Below are positions 8,187 through 17,897 of a stretch of 64,000 nt of DNA, one piece after another. Location of the stretch: the NCBI RefSeq assembly GCF_001424835.1, contig NZ_LMCQ01000020.1, forward strand, positions 63,384 to 127,383, written 5' to 3'. Position numbers and translations under genes: made by a program. A model generated the notes under the pieces. That model made no database searches. It saw only the letters and a program-made list of their open reading frames with translations, and was not told where the DNA came from. The first letter of the stretch is position 1. Each line of letters starts with the position of its first letter. The stretch is from Variovorax sp. Root318D1 (GTDB lineage: Bacteria > Pseudomonadota > Gammaproteobacteria > Burkholderiales > Burkholderiaceae_C).

Positions 8187-8573
8187 AATTGGCTCGATGA
8201 AGTGAAGTGGGACGCGAACGGCCTGGTGCCCGTGATCGCGCAGGAGCAGGGCAGCAACGACGTCCTGATGTTCGCCTGGATGAACCGTGAGGCGCTCGAA
8301 AAGACCGCCGAGCTTGGCCGCGCCGTGTATTTCAGCCGCTCTCGCAGCAAGCTCTGGTTCAAGGGCGAGGAATCGGGCCACGTGCAGACGGTGCACGAGA
8401 TTCGCATCGACTGCGACAACGACGTCGTGCTGCTCAAAGTCACGCAACTCGGCCACGAGCCCGGCATTGCTTGCCACACCGGCCGCCACAGCTGCTTTTT
8501 CAGCAAATACGAGAACGGCCAATGGACCGCGGTCGAGCCGGTCTTGAAAGACCCGGAGTCGATCTACAAATGA
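8184..8573 (+). CDS. hisI: Phosphoribosyl-AMP cyclohydrolase
   Basis: HisI opens the adenine ring of phosphoribosyl-AMP with a zinc-dependent hydrolysis. The 129-residue monofunctional enzyme carries FAWMNREAL, YFSRSRSKLW(F)KGEESGH and the metal cluster region IDCDNDVVLLK...GIACHTGRHSCF. The usual family N-terminus NWLDEVKW favours ATG 8184. An in-frame TTG at 8160 with GAGGGG five bases upstream would add eight residues and cannot be excluded. The stop overlaps the hisE start (ATGA at 8570-8573). Confidence 0.93.
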   Translation: MNWLDEVKWDANGLVPVIAQEQGSNDVLMFAWMNREALEKTAELGRAVYFSRSRSKLWFKGEESGHVQTVHEIRIDCDNDVVLLKVTQLGHEPGIACHTGRHSCFFSKYENGQWTAVEPVLKDPESIYK

Positions 8574-8950
8574 CAGCCACAGTGAACACCTCGGATGCCC
8601 TTGCACGCCTTGCCGCGGTCATCGAAAGCCGCTTGCCGGCGCGCGGTGGCGATGCTGAAACGAGCTACGTGGCGCGCCTGCTGCACAAAGGCCCCGACGC
8701 TTTCCTCAAGAAAATCGGCGAGGAGGCCACCGAAGTGGTGATGGCCGCCAAGGACGCCGACCATGGCGGCGACCGCACGAAAATAGTGAACGAAGTGGCC
8801 GATCTGTGGTTCCACACCATGGTGGCGCTGGCCCACTACGGCTTTTCGCCCGCAGAAGTGATTGCGGAGCTCGAGCGCCGCGAAGGCACCAGCGGCATCG
8901 AGGAAAAGGCCCTTCGCAAGGCGCAGGCCCGCGAGGCATCCAACGATTGA
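8570..8950 (+). CDS. hisE: Phosphoribosyl-ATP pyrophosphatase
   Basis: HisE removes pyrophosphate from phosphoribosyl-ATP, the second step of histidine synthesis. The 126-residue all-alpha MazG-like protein has SYVARLLHKGPDAFLKKIGEEATEVVMAAKD, split here by the window's metal-binding EEATE core, and NEVADLWFHTMVAL. It starts inside the hisI stop (ATGA), which rules out the longer upstream reading. It is the last his gene of the block, and a membrane protein gene follows 11 bases later. Confidence 0.93.
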   Translation: MTATVNTSDALARLAAVIESRLPARGGDAETSYVARLLHKGPDAFLKKIGEEATEVVMAAKDADHGGDRTKIVNEVADLWFHTMVALAHYGFSPAEVIAELERREGTSGIEEKALRKAQAREASND

Positions 8951-8961
8951 AAGGACGTCCA

Positions 8962-9351
8962 ATGGCCAACGATATCGTGAACGTTGAACCCGACGAGTCC
9001 CTCAGGACCTGGGGCTGGGTGAGCTATATCCTTCACCTGATCGTGGCCGTCGGCGCCGTCCTGCCCGGGGCGCAGGCGTCCGTGATCCTTCTGCTGGTCG
9101 CGCTGGTGATCGACTTCGTCAAGCGCGACGATGCCGCCGGCACCTGGCAGGCCACGCATTTCAGCTGGCGCATCCGATCGGTGCTGTGGGCCGGGCTGCT
9201 GTACCTGGTCACTTCCTGGCTCTGGCTGCTGTTTCTCGTGCCGGGCTGGATTGCCTGGAGCCTGATTTCGCTGTGGTTTCTCTACCGGATCGTGAAGGGC
9301 ATGATCCGCATGAAAGACAGCCGACCCATGGAACCCCAAGATGTCATCTGA
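8962..9351 (+). CDS. Small membrane protein, DUF4870-like
   Basis: This 129-residue protein has about three hydrophobic helices: WGWVSYILHLIVAVGAVLPG, SVILLLVALVIDFV and a long VLWAGLLYLVTSWLWLLFLVPGWIAW-type pair, separated by the charged VKRDDAAGTWQATHFSWRIR. That arrangement resembles the DUF4870 group of small inner-membrane proteins; no function is established for it. It sits 11 bases after hisE and overlaps hinT by 11 bases, so it belongs to the his-tat transcription unit. A weak ribosome site (GAAAGGAC) precedes ATG 8962. Confidence 0.8.
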   Translation: MANDIVNVEPDESLRTWGWVSYILHLIVAVGAVLPGAQASVILLLVALVIDFVKRDDAAGTWQATHFSWRIRSVLWAGLLYLVTSWLWLLFLVPGWIAWSLISLWFLYRIVKGMIRMKDSRPMEPQDVI

Positions 9352-9700
9352 TCCGAACTGCGTCTTCTGCAAAATCATCGAAGGCAAGATCCCCTCGCGC
9401 AAGGTCTACGAAGACGACGAACTGTTCGGTTTTCACGACATCGCGCCCTGGGCGCCGGTCCATTTCATGCTGGTGCCCAAGCGGCACATCGCCTCCATGG
9501 CGCAGCTCACCCCCGAAGACGCCGCGCTGATGGGCAAGATCATGACGCTGGCGCCCAAGCTCGCGCTGGAGCAGGGCTGCAGGCCCTATCCGGACGGCGG
9601 CTACCGGGTGGTGGTCAACACCGGCGCCGAGGGCGGACAGGAGGTCCACCATCTCCATGTCCACGTCATGGGCGGTCCCCGGCCCTGGCTTCGTGGCTGA
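9341..9700 (+). CDS. HIT-family nucleotide hydrolase (HinT type)
   Basis: This 119-residue histidine-triad protein hydrolyses purine nucleoside phosphoramidates and related adducts. The signature is at the C-terminus, EVHHLHVHVMGGPRPW, with the His-x-His-x-His triad and the catalytic central histidine; the N-terminal CVFCKIIEGKIPS carries the CxxC typical of the HinT branch. Its start overlaps the preceding membrane-protein gene by 11 bases. A gap of 62 bases separates it from tatA. Confidence 0.93.
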   Translation: MSSDPNCVFCKIIEGKIPSRKVYEDDELFGFHDIAPWAPVHFMLVPKRHIASMAQLTPEDAALMGKIMTLAPKLALEQGCRPYPDGGYRVVVNTGAEGGQEVHHLHVHVMGGPRPWLRG

Positions 9701-9762
9701 ACATTAGGCCAAACTGTCACATTTCGCCCGACTAAAATCGGACACATTCTTAGGAGTCTTCC

Positions 9763-10011
9763 ATGGGTTCATTTTCAATCTGGCACTGGCTGATCGTGCT
9801 GCTCGTCGTGGTCATGATCTTCGGCACCAAGAAGCTGCGGAACATGGGTTCGGATCTTGGTGGTGCGGTAAAGGGCTTCAAGGACGGCATGAAGGACGGC
9901 GGCACCACCGACGCCAATGCCGCTTCGTCGGCCCCCGCCGCCCAAGTCACCGGCCAGCCGGCCAACAGCGACAAGTCGACAATCGACGTCGAAGCGCGTC
10001 AGAAGTCCTGA
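9763..10011 (+). CDS. tatA: Sec-independent translocase TatA
   Basis: TatA forms the pore-like oligomer that moves folded, twin-arginine-signal proteins across the inner membrane. The 82-residue protein has a single N-terminal membrane helix (SIWHWLIVLLVVVMIF), the FGTKKL hinge and the amphipathic helix NMGSDLGGAVKGFKDGMKD, then a polar tail. AGGAG seven bases upstream supports ATG 9763. tatB follows after 13 bases. Confidence 0.95.
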   Translation: MGSFSIWHWLIVLLVVVMIFGTKKLRNMGSDLGGAVKGFKDGMKDGGTTDANAASSAPAAQVTGQPANSDKSTIDVEARQKS

Positions 10012-10024
10012 GCGCGGGTCATAA

Positions 10025-10483
10025 GTGCTCGACCTTGGCATTGAGAAACTGGCGCTGATCGGCGTCGTGGCGTTGATCGTGATCGGACCGGAAAAGCTGC
10101 CGCGCGTGGCGCGCACGGTCGGCACCCTGCTGGGCAAGGCGCAGCGCTACGTGAACGACGTCAAGGCCGAAGTCAATCGCTCGATGGAGTTGGACGAACT
10201 GCGCAAGATGAAAAGCACGGTGGAGGATGCGGCGCGCGACGTCGAGAGCAGCATCCAGACCGGCGCAAGCGATCTCGAGAAGCAGTTTTCCGGCTCCGGC
10301 GAAACGCTTTCGGCCCTGGCCGAACCCGAGCCCTCGGTGCCGGAGTACCGGCATCCCCGCAAGAACTGGCGCCTGAAGCAGGGCGCCACACCGCAGTGGT
10401 ACAAGGCGCGCGCCGGCGTGCGCACCAAGGCGCTGTCGGGTGCCGCGCGCGTGGCGCGTTTCCGCCCCCACAAGATCAACTAG
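10025..10483 (+). CDS. tatB: Sec-independent translocase TatB
   Basis: TatB is the substrate receptor partner of TatC. The 152-residue protein begins with GTG at 10025 and shows one membrane helix (IEKLALIGVVALIVIGPEKLP) and the long amphipathic helix ARTVGTLLGKAQRYVNDVKAEVN continuing as a charged coiled region to about residue 100. The C-terminal third is basic and probably flexible. The residue pair GPEKLP distinguishes it from TatA, whose hinge is FGTKKL. Confidence 0.95.
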   Translation: MLDLGIEKLALIGVVALIVIGPEKLPRVARTVGTLLGKAQRYVNDVKAEVNRSMELDELRKMKSTVEDAARDVESSIQTGASDLEKQFSGSGETLSALAEPEPSVPEYRHPRKNWRLKQGATPQWYKARAGVRTKALSGAARVARFRPHKIN

Positions 10484-10562
10484 CGGCTTTCATTCCCCCG
10501 CGTTTTTCGTGCGCCGCATGCCGGCCGAAGCCAACGCTTTCTCCTGCTCTTTTTCCCTCCCC

Positions 10563-11375
10563 ATGGCCGATTCCGACAACAAGAACAAAGACGCAGAAGA
10601 CGAGTTGGCGGGCACCGAACAACCGTTCGTCCAGCATCTGGTCGAGCTCCGCGACCGACTGCTCTATTGCGTCTACGGCCTGGTGATCGCGGGTGTGCTG
10701 CTGGCCATCTGGCCCGGTCCGGGCGGGCTGATCGACCTCATCGCCATGCCGATCCAGGCCCACATGCCGCCGGGCGCCAAACTCATCGCGGTGGGCGTGT
10801 TCTCGCCCTTCTTCGTGCCGCTGAAGGTGCTGATGATGACGGCCGTGCTGCTGGCACTGCCTTGGCTCATGTATCAAATCTGGATGTTCGTGGCGCCGGG
10901 GCTCTATAGCCATGAAAAGAAATTCGCGCTACCGCTGATCTTGTTCGGCAGCCTGCTGGCCTATGTCGGCATCGCCTTTGTGCAGTTCTTCGTGCTCGAC
11001 AAGATGTTCGGCTTCATTCAGAAATTCACGCCGCCGAGCGTGAGTGCCACGCCTGACATCTCGTCGTACGTGGAGGCCATCTTGTCGCTCTACATCGCGT
11101 TCGGCGTGGCGTTCCAGGTGCCGATCGTCGTGATGCTGCTGGTGAAGTTCGAGATGGTGACCATCGAAAAGCTGCGCTCGTTCCGCGGCTACTTCATCGT
11201 GGTGGCCTTCGTCATCGCCGCGGTGCTCACGCCGCCCGACGTGGTGTCGCAGCTCGCGCTGGCGGTGCCGATGTGCCTGCTCTACGAGGTCGGCATCATC
11301 GGCGCGCGCTACTTTGCAGGCGGCAAGAAAAACGAAGAGGAAGAAGAAAGCGCCGATTCGTCGGCGTCATCCTGA
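10563..11375 (+). CDS. tatC: Sec-independent translocase TatC
   Basis: TatC recognises twin-arginine signals together with TatB. The 270-residue protein has six membrane helices and the conserved N-terminal HLVELRDRLLYC and first periplasmic region; ALPWLMYQIWMFVAPGLYSHEKKFALPL is the family hallmark around residues 95-120. The C-terminus ends in an acidic EEEEES run. ATG 10563 is chosen because upstream in-frame sequence (from 10440) is the tail of tatB in another frame. The gene ends 4 bases from the convergent protease gene. Confidence 0.95.
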   Translation: MADSDNKNKDAEDELAGTEQPFVQHLVELRDRLLYCVYGLVIAGVLLAIWPGPGGLIDLIAMPIQAHMPPGAKLIAVGVFSPFFVPLKVLMMTAVLLALPWLMYQIWMFVAPGLYSHEKKFALPLILFGSLLAYVGIAFVQFFVLDKMFGFIQKFTPPSVSATPDISSYVEAILSLYIAFGVAFQVPIVVMLLVKFEMVTIEKLRSFRGYFIVVAFVIAAVLTPPDVVSQLALAVPMCLLYEVGIIGARYFAGGKKNEEEEESADSSASS

Positions 11376-11379
11376 CCGA

Positions 11380-12540
<1,161 letters not shown>

Positions 12541-12745
12541 GAAACTTTGATTGAACGAAGAAAAACACGCCGCCCACGCGGCGCCATGGCCCATTGTCCC
12601 TCAACCCCTATTTGCCATAAAGCGCGCAACGCGGTCGAGATGGGCGGGGCTGCTGAATAACCCTTGTCATCGCTGGACGAGCCTGCAGGCCCTGGTGGCC
12701 CCTCGCGGCGCGCGGCCATGCCATGCGCAACGCAGAGGGGAGCGC

Positions 12746-12760
12746 GACAATGTCGCGATG
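12746..12760 (+). promoter_or_regulatory. Candidate leaderless promoter of the Nif3-like gene
   Basis: GACAAT at 12746-12751 ends six bases before the ATG at 12758, with the same CGACAATRTCGCGATG string as before hisI. No -35 box is apparent. Confidence 0.45.
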
Positions 12761-13531
12761 AGCACCACCCGCCACGAATTGCTGCACGCGTTCGACCTGC
12801 TTCTCGCGCCCTCGCGCTTCAAGGACTACGGACCGAACGGCCTGCAGGTCGAGGGCCGCACCGTGGTGCGGAAGATCGTCTCCGGCGTCACCGCCAGCCG
12901 CGCGCTGATCGAGGCTGCCATTCACGCCGAGGCCGACGCCATCTTTGTCCACCATGGCTTGTTCTGGCGCGGCCAGGACGGCTGTGTTACCGGCTGGATG
13001 AAGCAGCGCCTGGGTTTGCTGCTGGGCGACGACGTCAACCTGTTCGCGTACCACCTGCCGCTCGATGCACACCCTGAACTCGGCAACAACGCGCAACTCG
13101 GGCTGCAGCTCGGATTGCTCGCCCATGCCGGCTCGACCGGGCGCTTCGGCGAACAGGAGCTCGGCTTTCTCGGTGCCCGCGACAACGGAGAAGCCTTTGC
13201 CAGTGCCAAGGAGCTCGCCGCGCATGCGGAAAAGATCCTGAAGCGGCCCGTCACCCTCGTGGATACGGCGCACCGCCCCCTCAAGAACATCGCATGGTGC
13301 ACAGGCGGCGCCCAAGGCTATTTCGAGGCCGCCATTGCCGCCGGTGCCGATGCCTTCATCACCGGGGAGATCTCCGAGCCGCAGGCCCACTACGCCCGAG
13401 AGATGGGGGTCGCTTTCCTGGCTTGCGGACACCACGCCACCGAGCGATATGGCGCGCAGGCCGTGGCCGGGCACGTGGCGGCGCAACTCGGGCTGAAGCA
13501 CGAATTCATCGACATCGACAACCCCGCATGA
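12758..13531 (+). CDS. Nif3-like dinuclear metal-centre protein (YbgI type)
   Basis: This 257-residue cytoplasmic protein belongs to the Nif3/DUF34 family, whose members form toroidal hexamers with two metal ions per subunit; GTP cyclohydrolase I type 2 is a common but doubtful label. Metal-binding features are FVHHGLFW near residue 68, YHLPLDAHPELGNNAQLG at about 105 and the C-terminal FLACGHHATERYGAQAV. ATG 12758 gives a family-typical start (HELLHAFDLLL). Its stop overlaps the pdxA start by four bases, so the two are translationally coupled. The biological role is unsettled for the whole family. Confidence 0.88.
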   Translation: MSTTRHELLHAFDLLLAPSRFKDYGPNGLQVEGRTVVRKIVSGVTASRALIEAAIHAEADAIFVHHGLFWRGQDGCVTGWMKQRLGLLLGDDVNLFAYHLPLDAHPELGNNAQLGLQLGLLAHAGSTGRFGEQELGFLGARDNGEAFASAKELAAHAEKILKRPVTLVDTAHRPLKNIAWCTGGAQGYFEAAIAAGADAFITGEISEPQAHYAREMGVAFLACGHHATERYGAQAVAGHVAAQLGLKHEFIDIDNPA

Positions 13532-14592
13532 CCGGACAGGCTTCCAGCGCTCTCAACGCCCCCATCGCCATCACGCTCGGCGATCCCGCGGGCATCGGGC
13601 CCGAAATCATTGCCAAGGCCTTCCGCGAGCAACCCGACGCCACCCGCGGCGCCTTCGTCGCTGGCGACGTGGCCACGATGCGCCTTGCATCGCAGGCCTT
13701 GGCGCAACCCGGTCGACCCGCCTGGCCGGTGGCCGAAATCGGGCAGATCGCCGAAGCGGCCGCCGTGCCGCCGGGCTGCATCCCCGTGCTGCAGGTGGTC
13801 GCGCCGACCGACAGCATCGTGCCCGGCCGGATCAGCGCCGAAGCCGGCCGCGTCGCCGGCGAGTGCGTGGTCTGGGCCGCGCGGGCTGCCTTGAAAGGCG
13901 ATATCGCCGCCATCGTGACCGCCCCGCTTCACAAGGAAGCGTTGGCCGCGGCCGGCTTTCCTTATCCCGGGCATACCGAACTGCTGCAAGCCGAAGCCGC
14001 CGCGCATGCGGGCATTGCGCTGGACGGCATGCCGGTGCGCATGATGCTGGCCAACGACGAGTTGCGCACCGTGCTGGTGAGCATCCACATGTCGCTGCGC
14101 GACGCCATTGCCGCGGTGAGCTTCGCCGGCGTGCTCGAGACGCTGCGCATCACCCACCGCGCCTTGCACCGCGTGCTCGGGCGGGCGCCGCGCATCGGCG
14201 TGGCCGGCCTCAATCCGCATGCGGGCGAGGGCGGATTGTTCGGTTCTGAAGAGCGCGACATCATTGCGCCGGCCATCGAGGCTGCGCGCGCCGAAGGCAT
14301 CGACGCCGATGGCCCCCACGCGCCAGACACCGTCTTCATGCGCGCGCGGGACAAGGCCGGCGTGCCGGGGAGTGGCGAGTTCGACGTAGTGATCGCGATG
14401 TATCACGACCAGGGCCTGATTCCGGTCAAATACCTTGGCGTGGAAAAGGGAGTGAACGTGACGCTGGGCCTGCCGCTGGTGCGCACCAGCCCCGATCACG
14501 GCACCGCGTTCGACATTGCAGGCACCGGCCGGGCCGATGCATCGAGCCTCGTCGAAGCCCTGCGCATGGCCAGAAAGCTGTCGGGCCGCTGA
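13528..14592 (+). CDS. pdxA: 4-hydroxythreonine-4-phosphate dehydrogenase
   Basis: PdxA oxidises 4-hydroxythreonine 4-phosphate in the DXP-dependent route to pyridoxal phosphate. The 354-residue protein starts at ATG 13528 (ATGA overlap with the upstream stop), opens with PIAITLGDPAGIGPEI and carries the metal-binding histidines in PLHKEAL...FPYPGHTEL, LNPHAGEGGLFG and AMYHDQGLIPVKYL. The C-terminal RTSPDHGTAFDIAG is typical. In many proteobacteria ksgA follows pdxA; here mscL follows on the other strand. Confidence 0.94.
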   Translation: MTGQASSALNAPIAITLGDPAGIGPEIIAKAFREQPDATRGAFVAGDVATMRLASQALAQPGRPAWPVAEIGQIAEAAAVPPGCIPVLQVVAPTDSIVPGRISAEAGRVAGECVVWAARAALKGDIAAIVTAPLHKEALAAAGFPYPGHTELLQAEAAAHAGIALDGMPVRMMLANDELRTVLVSIHMSLRDAIAAVSFAGVLETLRITHRALHRVLGRAPRIGVAGLNPHAGEGGLFGSEERDIIAPAIEAARAEGIDADGPHAPDTVFMRARDKAGVPGSGEFDVVIAMYHDQGLIPVKYLGVEKGVNVTLGLPLVRTSPDHGTAFDIAGTGRADASSLVEALRMARKLSGR

Positions 14593-14602
14593 GAAGAAGC
14601 GT

Positions 14603-15034
14603 TCAGGGCCGCTTCAGGCTGTCGCGGATCTCGCGCAGCAGGGCGATGTCCTCAGGCGGCGCCACCGGTGCCGCGGGAGCGTCCGCCTGGTGTTTGCGCA
14701 GCTTGTTGATCTGCTTGACCATCATGAAGATGATGAAGGCCAGGATGACGAAGTTGACCGCGATGGTGATGAAGTTGCCATAGGCGAGCACGGGCACCCC
14801 GGCCTTCTTGAGGTCGGCCAGAGTGCTCGGCACGCCGGCCGGCACGCTGCCCAGCACCAGGTAGAGATTCGAGAAATCGAGCTTGCCGAACACCAGGCCG
14901 ACGATCGGCATGATGATGTCGGCCACCAGGGAGTCGACGATCTTCCCGAAGGCCGCACCAATGATCACGCCCACGGCGAGATCGATGACGTTGCCCTTGA
15001 CGGCAAATTCCTTGAACTCGCTGATGATGCTCAT
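14603..15034 (-). CDS. mscL: Large-conductance mechanosensitive channel
   Basis: MscL opens under membrane tension to release solutes during osmotic downshock. The 143-residue protein has the cytoplasmic N-terminus EFKEFAVKGNVIDLAVGVIIGAAFGKIV leading into the first helix, a periplasmic loop, and the second helix NFITIAVNFVILAFIIFMMVKQ, followed by the C-terminal bundle helix LREIRDSL. Longer in-frame reading upstream (to 15433) is not supported. It is convergent with pdxA and divergent from the PAP2 gene. Confidence 0.95.
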   Translation of the reverse strand: MSIISEFKEFAVKGNVIDLAVGVIIGAAFGKIVDSLVADIIMPIVGLVFGKLDFSNLYLVLGSVPAGVPSTLADLKKAGVPVLAYGNFITIAVNFVILAFIIFMMVKQINKLRKHQADAPAAPVAPPEDIALLREIRDSLKRP

Positions 15035-15218
15035 GATCAATATGCTCCGGGTGCTGGTGTTGAACAGGCGCCAGTATGCCTGCGGATTCGCTGGTTTGAA
15101 CCGTGAAAGCCTCGCGGCGCGTAATGCAAAAGATTTCTTTTTTCGATGGTCTGCTTTAATGGGCTTGATCAATCGGCACCGGCGCACCAATAAAGGCGCG
15201 CAGTCTCTTTTTAAATAG

Positions 15219-15863
15219 ATGAATAGTTTCTGGTTAATTGCCACCGGATTCGGTGACAGCGGCTTCCTGTTGCCTGCCGCATTCGGGGTTGCAATCTGGC
15301 TCGCAATCGATCGGGGCACGCGCCCGGCCGCGGTGCATTGGGTGCTGCTATTTGGCGCGTGCGGCCTTGTCGTGATGCTTTCCAAGCTGGCTTTCATGGG
15401 CTGGGGAATTGGCAGCCGCCGCTTTGATTTCACTGGTTTCAGCGGTCATACCGCATTGGCGACCAGCCTCTGGCCGGTCATTTTCTGGCTTGTGGCACTG
15501 CGCGGCGCACCATTGGTGCGCATGGCTGCCGCGATATCGGGATGGGGATGGGGCGTCTTCATCGGCCTGTCGAGACTGGCGCTCGAAGTTCACTCCACGG
15601 CCGAAGTCGTCGCGGGTGCCGCACTGGGAACCCTGGTGAGCGCCAGTTTTCTGAGACTGCAGTGGCACCGGCAGCTTCGGGTGCGAACAACTCGATGGCT
15701 CGCGCTGGGCTTGGTGCTGCCGCTATTGTTTTTGATAGTGGGGCGTCCCGCCCCCACGCAGTATGTGCTCGAGAGACTGGCGGTCTGGATGGCGGGCATC
15801 GAGCGTCCATTCACGCGCGCCGACCTGCTGCAGGCCCGCGAGCCGGCCCGTGGACCGGCCTGA
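15219..15863 (+). CDS. PAP2-family membrane phosphatase
   Basis: This 214-residue protein has five to six hydrophobic helices and the three-part phosphatidic-acid-phosphatase 2 signature: a degenerate first part around SKLAFMGWGIGS, the central FSGHT with the catalytic histidine, and SRLALEVHSTAEVVAG with the nucleophile histidine. Such enzymes dephosphorylate lipid phosphates including undecaprenyl pyrophosphate. Its place just upstream of the polysaccharide locus would fit recycling of the lipid carrier, but that is inference from position. It is preceded by an AT-rich stretch. Confidence 0.8.
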   Translation: MNSFWLIATGFGDSGFLLPAAFGVAIWLAIDRGTRPAAVHWVLLFGACGLVVMLSKLAFMGWGIGSRRFDFTGFSGHTALATSLWPVIFWLVALRGAPLVRMAAAISGWGWGVFIGLSRLALEVHSTAEVVAGAALGTLVSASFLRLQWHRQLRVRTTRWLALGLVLPLLFLIVGRPAPTQYVLERLAVWMAGIERPFTRADLLQAREPARGPA

Positions 15864-16281
15864 GCACACAACTGTTTACAAAAGAGTAAACCTTTCGCAA
15901 ACCTGCTCGGGCGACGCTTTTGTAGTTTCAGCGCCACAATTCACCGATTTGAGCTGTTAATTAATAGTTCACATCTTCAAATCGCAAGGCATGGCTTCGC
16001 CTGCGCATTCAAAGCCTTCGTTCCCAATGGAAAAGGGGGTTCAGCTATTGATCTTTGAGATAACCCTTAAGTCCTCAGGGTTGATCCGCAAATAGACACA
16101 TTTTTTGCACCTATTGCACGGAAAGTGGGCGCTGCGGCCGCAGCGACAATTCGGCCCAGCCCGTCTGCCGTTCATGCGCAGGCTTGCTTTTGACGAACCG
16201 CGGCAAAAAGGTTCGGCCCAAATACCAAGTGGGCTCGGGCCTTGCATATGAAATCGCGGTTGCCGAAAACCAATATGTGCA
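15864..16281. other. 418-base intergenic region upstream of the polysaccharide locus
   Basis: I see no convincing gene here; an 83-codon reverse frame (16041-16292) lacks family features and a ribosome site. The region is richer in A and T than its neighbours and contains three inverted repeats: GTTTAC-N6-GTAAAC (15874-15891), AACCCT-N9-AGGGTT (16062-16082) and the 14-bp palindrome GCTGCGGCCGCAGC (16131-16144). A direct repeat TTGCAC(C)TATTGCAC lies near 16106-16120. It probably holds the promoter and operators for wza-wzb-wzc, but I cannot place a confident -35/-10 pair. Confidence 0.5.
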
Positions 16282-17445
16282 ATGGGGATCAATTTGACAC
16301 GCTTCGTGTACCCGATGGGGTGGGGTTTTGCCCTAATGGGCGCGCTATTGCTGCAGGGCTGTGCGCCGGGCTTCAGTTCCGTGGGCGCCTATGAGGCAGA
16401 CCAAAGCCTGCCGCCGGAGTTCCAGTACCTGCCCGCCGACGGGGCACCGGATGGGGTCATCACCTCCATATCGCCCGCGCTCATCCGTGCGATGGCGCAG
16501 GCGCAGCCGGCCTCCGTTTCGCCGGAAGTGAAGTCGCTCTTCGGCGAAGCGCCGGTCTACACCATTGGGCCCAGCGACGTGGTGGGCGTGATCGTCTACG
16601 ACCATCCTGAACTGCTGCCCAATGCGGGCGCGGTGATCACGCAGCAAGCAGATCCGACCGGCATCAGCGTGGCGCCCGGCTTCATCGTCGGTGCGGACGG
16701 GCAGATCACCTTTCCCTACATTGGCCGCGTCAAGCTCCAGGGGCTGACCGAGATCGAGGCCTCCGACCTGATCGCGCGCCGCATTGCCGCGTACATCAAG
16801 GACCCGCAGGTGACGGTGCGCATCCAGTCCTTCAGAAGTCGGCGCGCGTTCGTCGAGGGCGAGGTGCGCACCCCCGGGCTGCAGATCTTCACCGACGTGC
16901 CGATGACGCTGGCAGAGGCCATCAGTCGCGCGGGCGGCATCACCGCCAACGGCGACCGCTCTTTCATCACGCTGACGCGCGGCGACAAGACCACGCTCAT
17001 CAACCTGCCCAACCTCCAGGAATTGGGGGCCGACGCCAGCCGCATTCCGCTGCGCAATGGCGACATGATCCAGGTGCGGCACCGCGACGAGAGCAAGGTG
17101 TTCGTGATGGGCGAAATCGCGCGTCCCTCGGCGCTCGTCATGCACAACGGACGGCTCAGCCTCAACGAGGCGCTGGGCGAGGCGGGCGGCCCTAACCTGA
17201 ATTCGGCCCACACGGGCCAGATCTACGTCATCCGCAACAACGCAAGAGGTTTGCCGGCCATCTTCCACCTGAACGCCAGGAATCCGGCGGCACTGGGGCT
17301 GGCCGAGCGCTTTCCGCTGCAGCCGCGCGACGTGGTCTACATCGACTCCGTGCCGCTCGTCACCTGGAACCGCCTGGCCAGCCTGATCCTGCCGGCCGCC
17401 CAGGTCATCAATGCGGGCGACGAAGTCTGGAGCCGACACAGATGA
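16282..17445 (+). CDS. wza: Outer-membrane polysaccharide export lipoprotein
   Basis: Wza-type proteins form the outer-membrane channel for capsule or exopolysaccharide. The 387-residue chain has a signal peptide with lipobox LLQG-C27, the poly_export domain (YTIGPSDVVGVIVYDHPELLPN...ISVAPGFIVGADGQITFPYIGRVKLQG) at about 90-190, and two SLBB domains (PQVTVRIQSFRSRRAFVEGEVRTPG and KVFVMGEIARPSALVMHNGRLSLNEAL). Glutamine at the -2 position of the lipobox is less common. The stop overlaps the wzb start. It corresponds to GfcE in group 4 capsule operons. Confidence 0.92.
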   Translation: MGINLTRFVYPMGWGFALMGALLLQGCAPGFSSVGAYEADQSLPPEFQYLPADGAPDGVITSISPALIRAMAQAQPASVSPEVKSLFGEAPVYTIGPSDVVGVIVYDHPELLPNAGAVITQQADPTGISVAPGFIVGADGQITFPYIGRVKLQGLTEIEASDLIARRIAAYIKDPQVTVRIQSFRSRRAFVEGEVRTPGLQIFTDVPMTLAEAISRAGGITANGDRSFITLTRGDKTTLINLPNLQELGADASRIPLRNGDMIQVRHRDESKVFVMGEIARPSALVMHNGRLSLNEALGEAGGPNLNSAHTGQIYVIRNNARGLPAIFHLNARNPAALGLAERFPLQPRDVVYIDSVPLVTWNRLASLILPAAQVINAGDEVWSRHR

Positions 17446-17897
17446 AATCGATCCTGACAGTCTGCATCGGCAACATCTGCCGAAGCCCGATGGCGGAAGG
17501 TATCTTGGCCGCGGGCCTGCCGCATCTTCGCGTGGTGTCCGCCGGAACCGGCGCGCTCGTGGGAAAGCCGGCCGATGCCATGGCGCAAAAGCTCATGCAG
17601 GCGCGCGGCATCGACATTTCGGGCCACATCGCCCAGCAGGTGAGCCAGTTGCTGTGCCGGCAGGCCGACCTGATCCTGGTCATGGACATGGCGCAGCGCC
17701 GCCACCTGGAGTCGACCTACCCCTTCGTGCGCGGCAAGGTCTTTCGCATTGCCGAGGCCGCCAAGCAGGACGTGCCCGATCCCTACCGGCAAGACGAGGC
17801 GGCTTTCGCGCATGCGCTGTCGCTCATCGACGTGGGCGCCGGGACATGGATCGACCGCATTCTGAAAATTACGAAACCTGAGCAGCAATCCACATGA
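17442..17897 (+). CDS. wzb: Low-molecular-weight protein-tyrosine phosphatase
   Basis: This 151-residue phosphatase dephosphorylates the cognate BY-kinase Wzc and so keeps polymer assembly cycling. The signature CIGNICRS gives C8 as nucleophile and R14 in the C-x5-R loop; the general acid lies in VPDPYRQDE. It overlaps wza by four bases at its start and wzc by four at its end, which fixes both starts and implies coupled translation. It is the Etp/EpsP equivalent in this locus. Confidence 0.94.
   Translation: MKSILTVCIGNICRSPMAEGILAAGLPHLRVVSAGTGALVGKPADAMAQKLMQARGIDISGHIAQQVSQLLCRQADLILVMDMAQRRHLESTYPFVRGKVFRIAEAAKQDVPDPYRQDEAAFAHALSLIDVGAGTWIDRILKITKPEQQST

Noticed and set aside
15874..15891. 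GTTTAC-N6-GTAAAC as a terminator of the PAP2 gene
   Set aside because: The 6-bp A/T-rich stem is weak and no T tract follows, so an operator is more likely than a terminator.
16041..16292. 83-codon reverse frame upstream of wza
   Set aside because: It has no ribosome site, no family resemblance, and overlaps the wza start and several inverted repeats.
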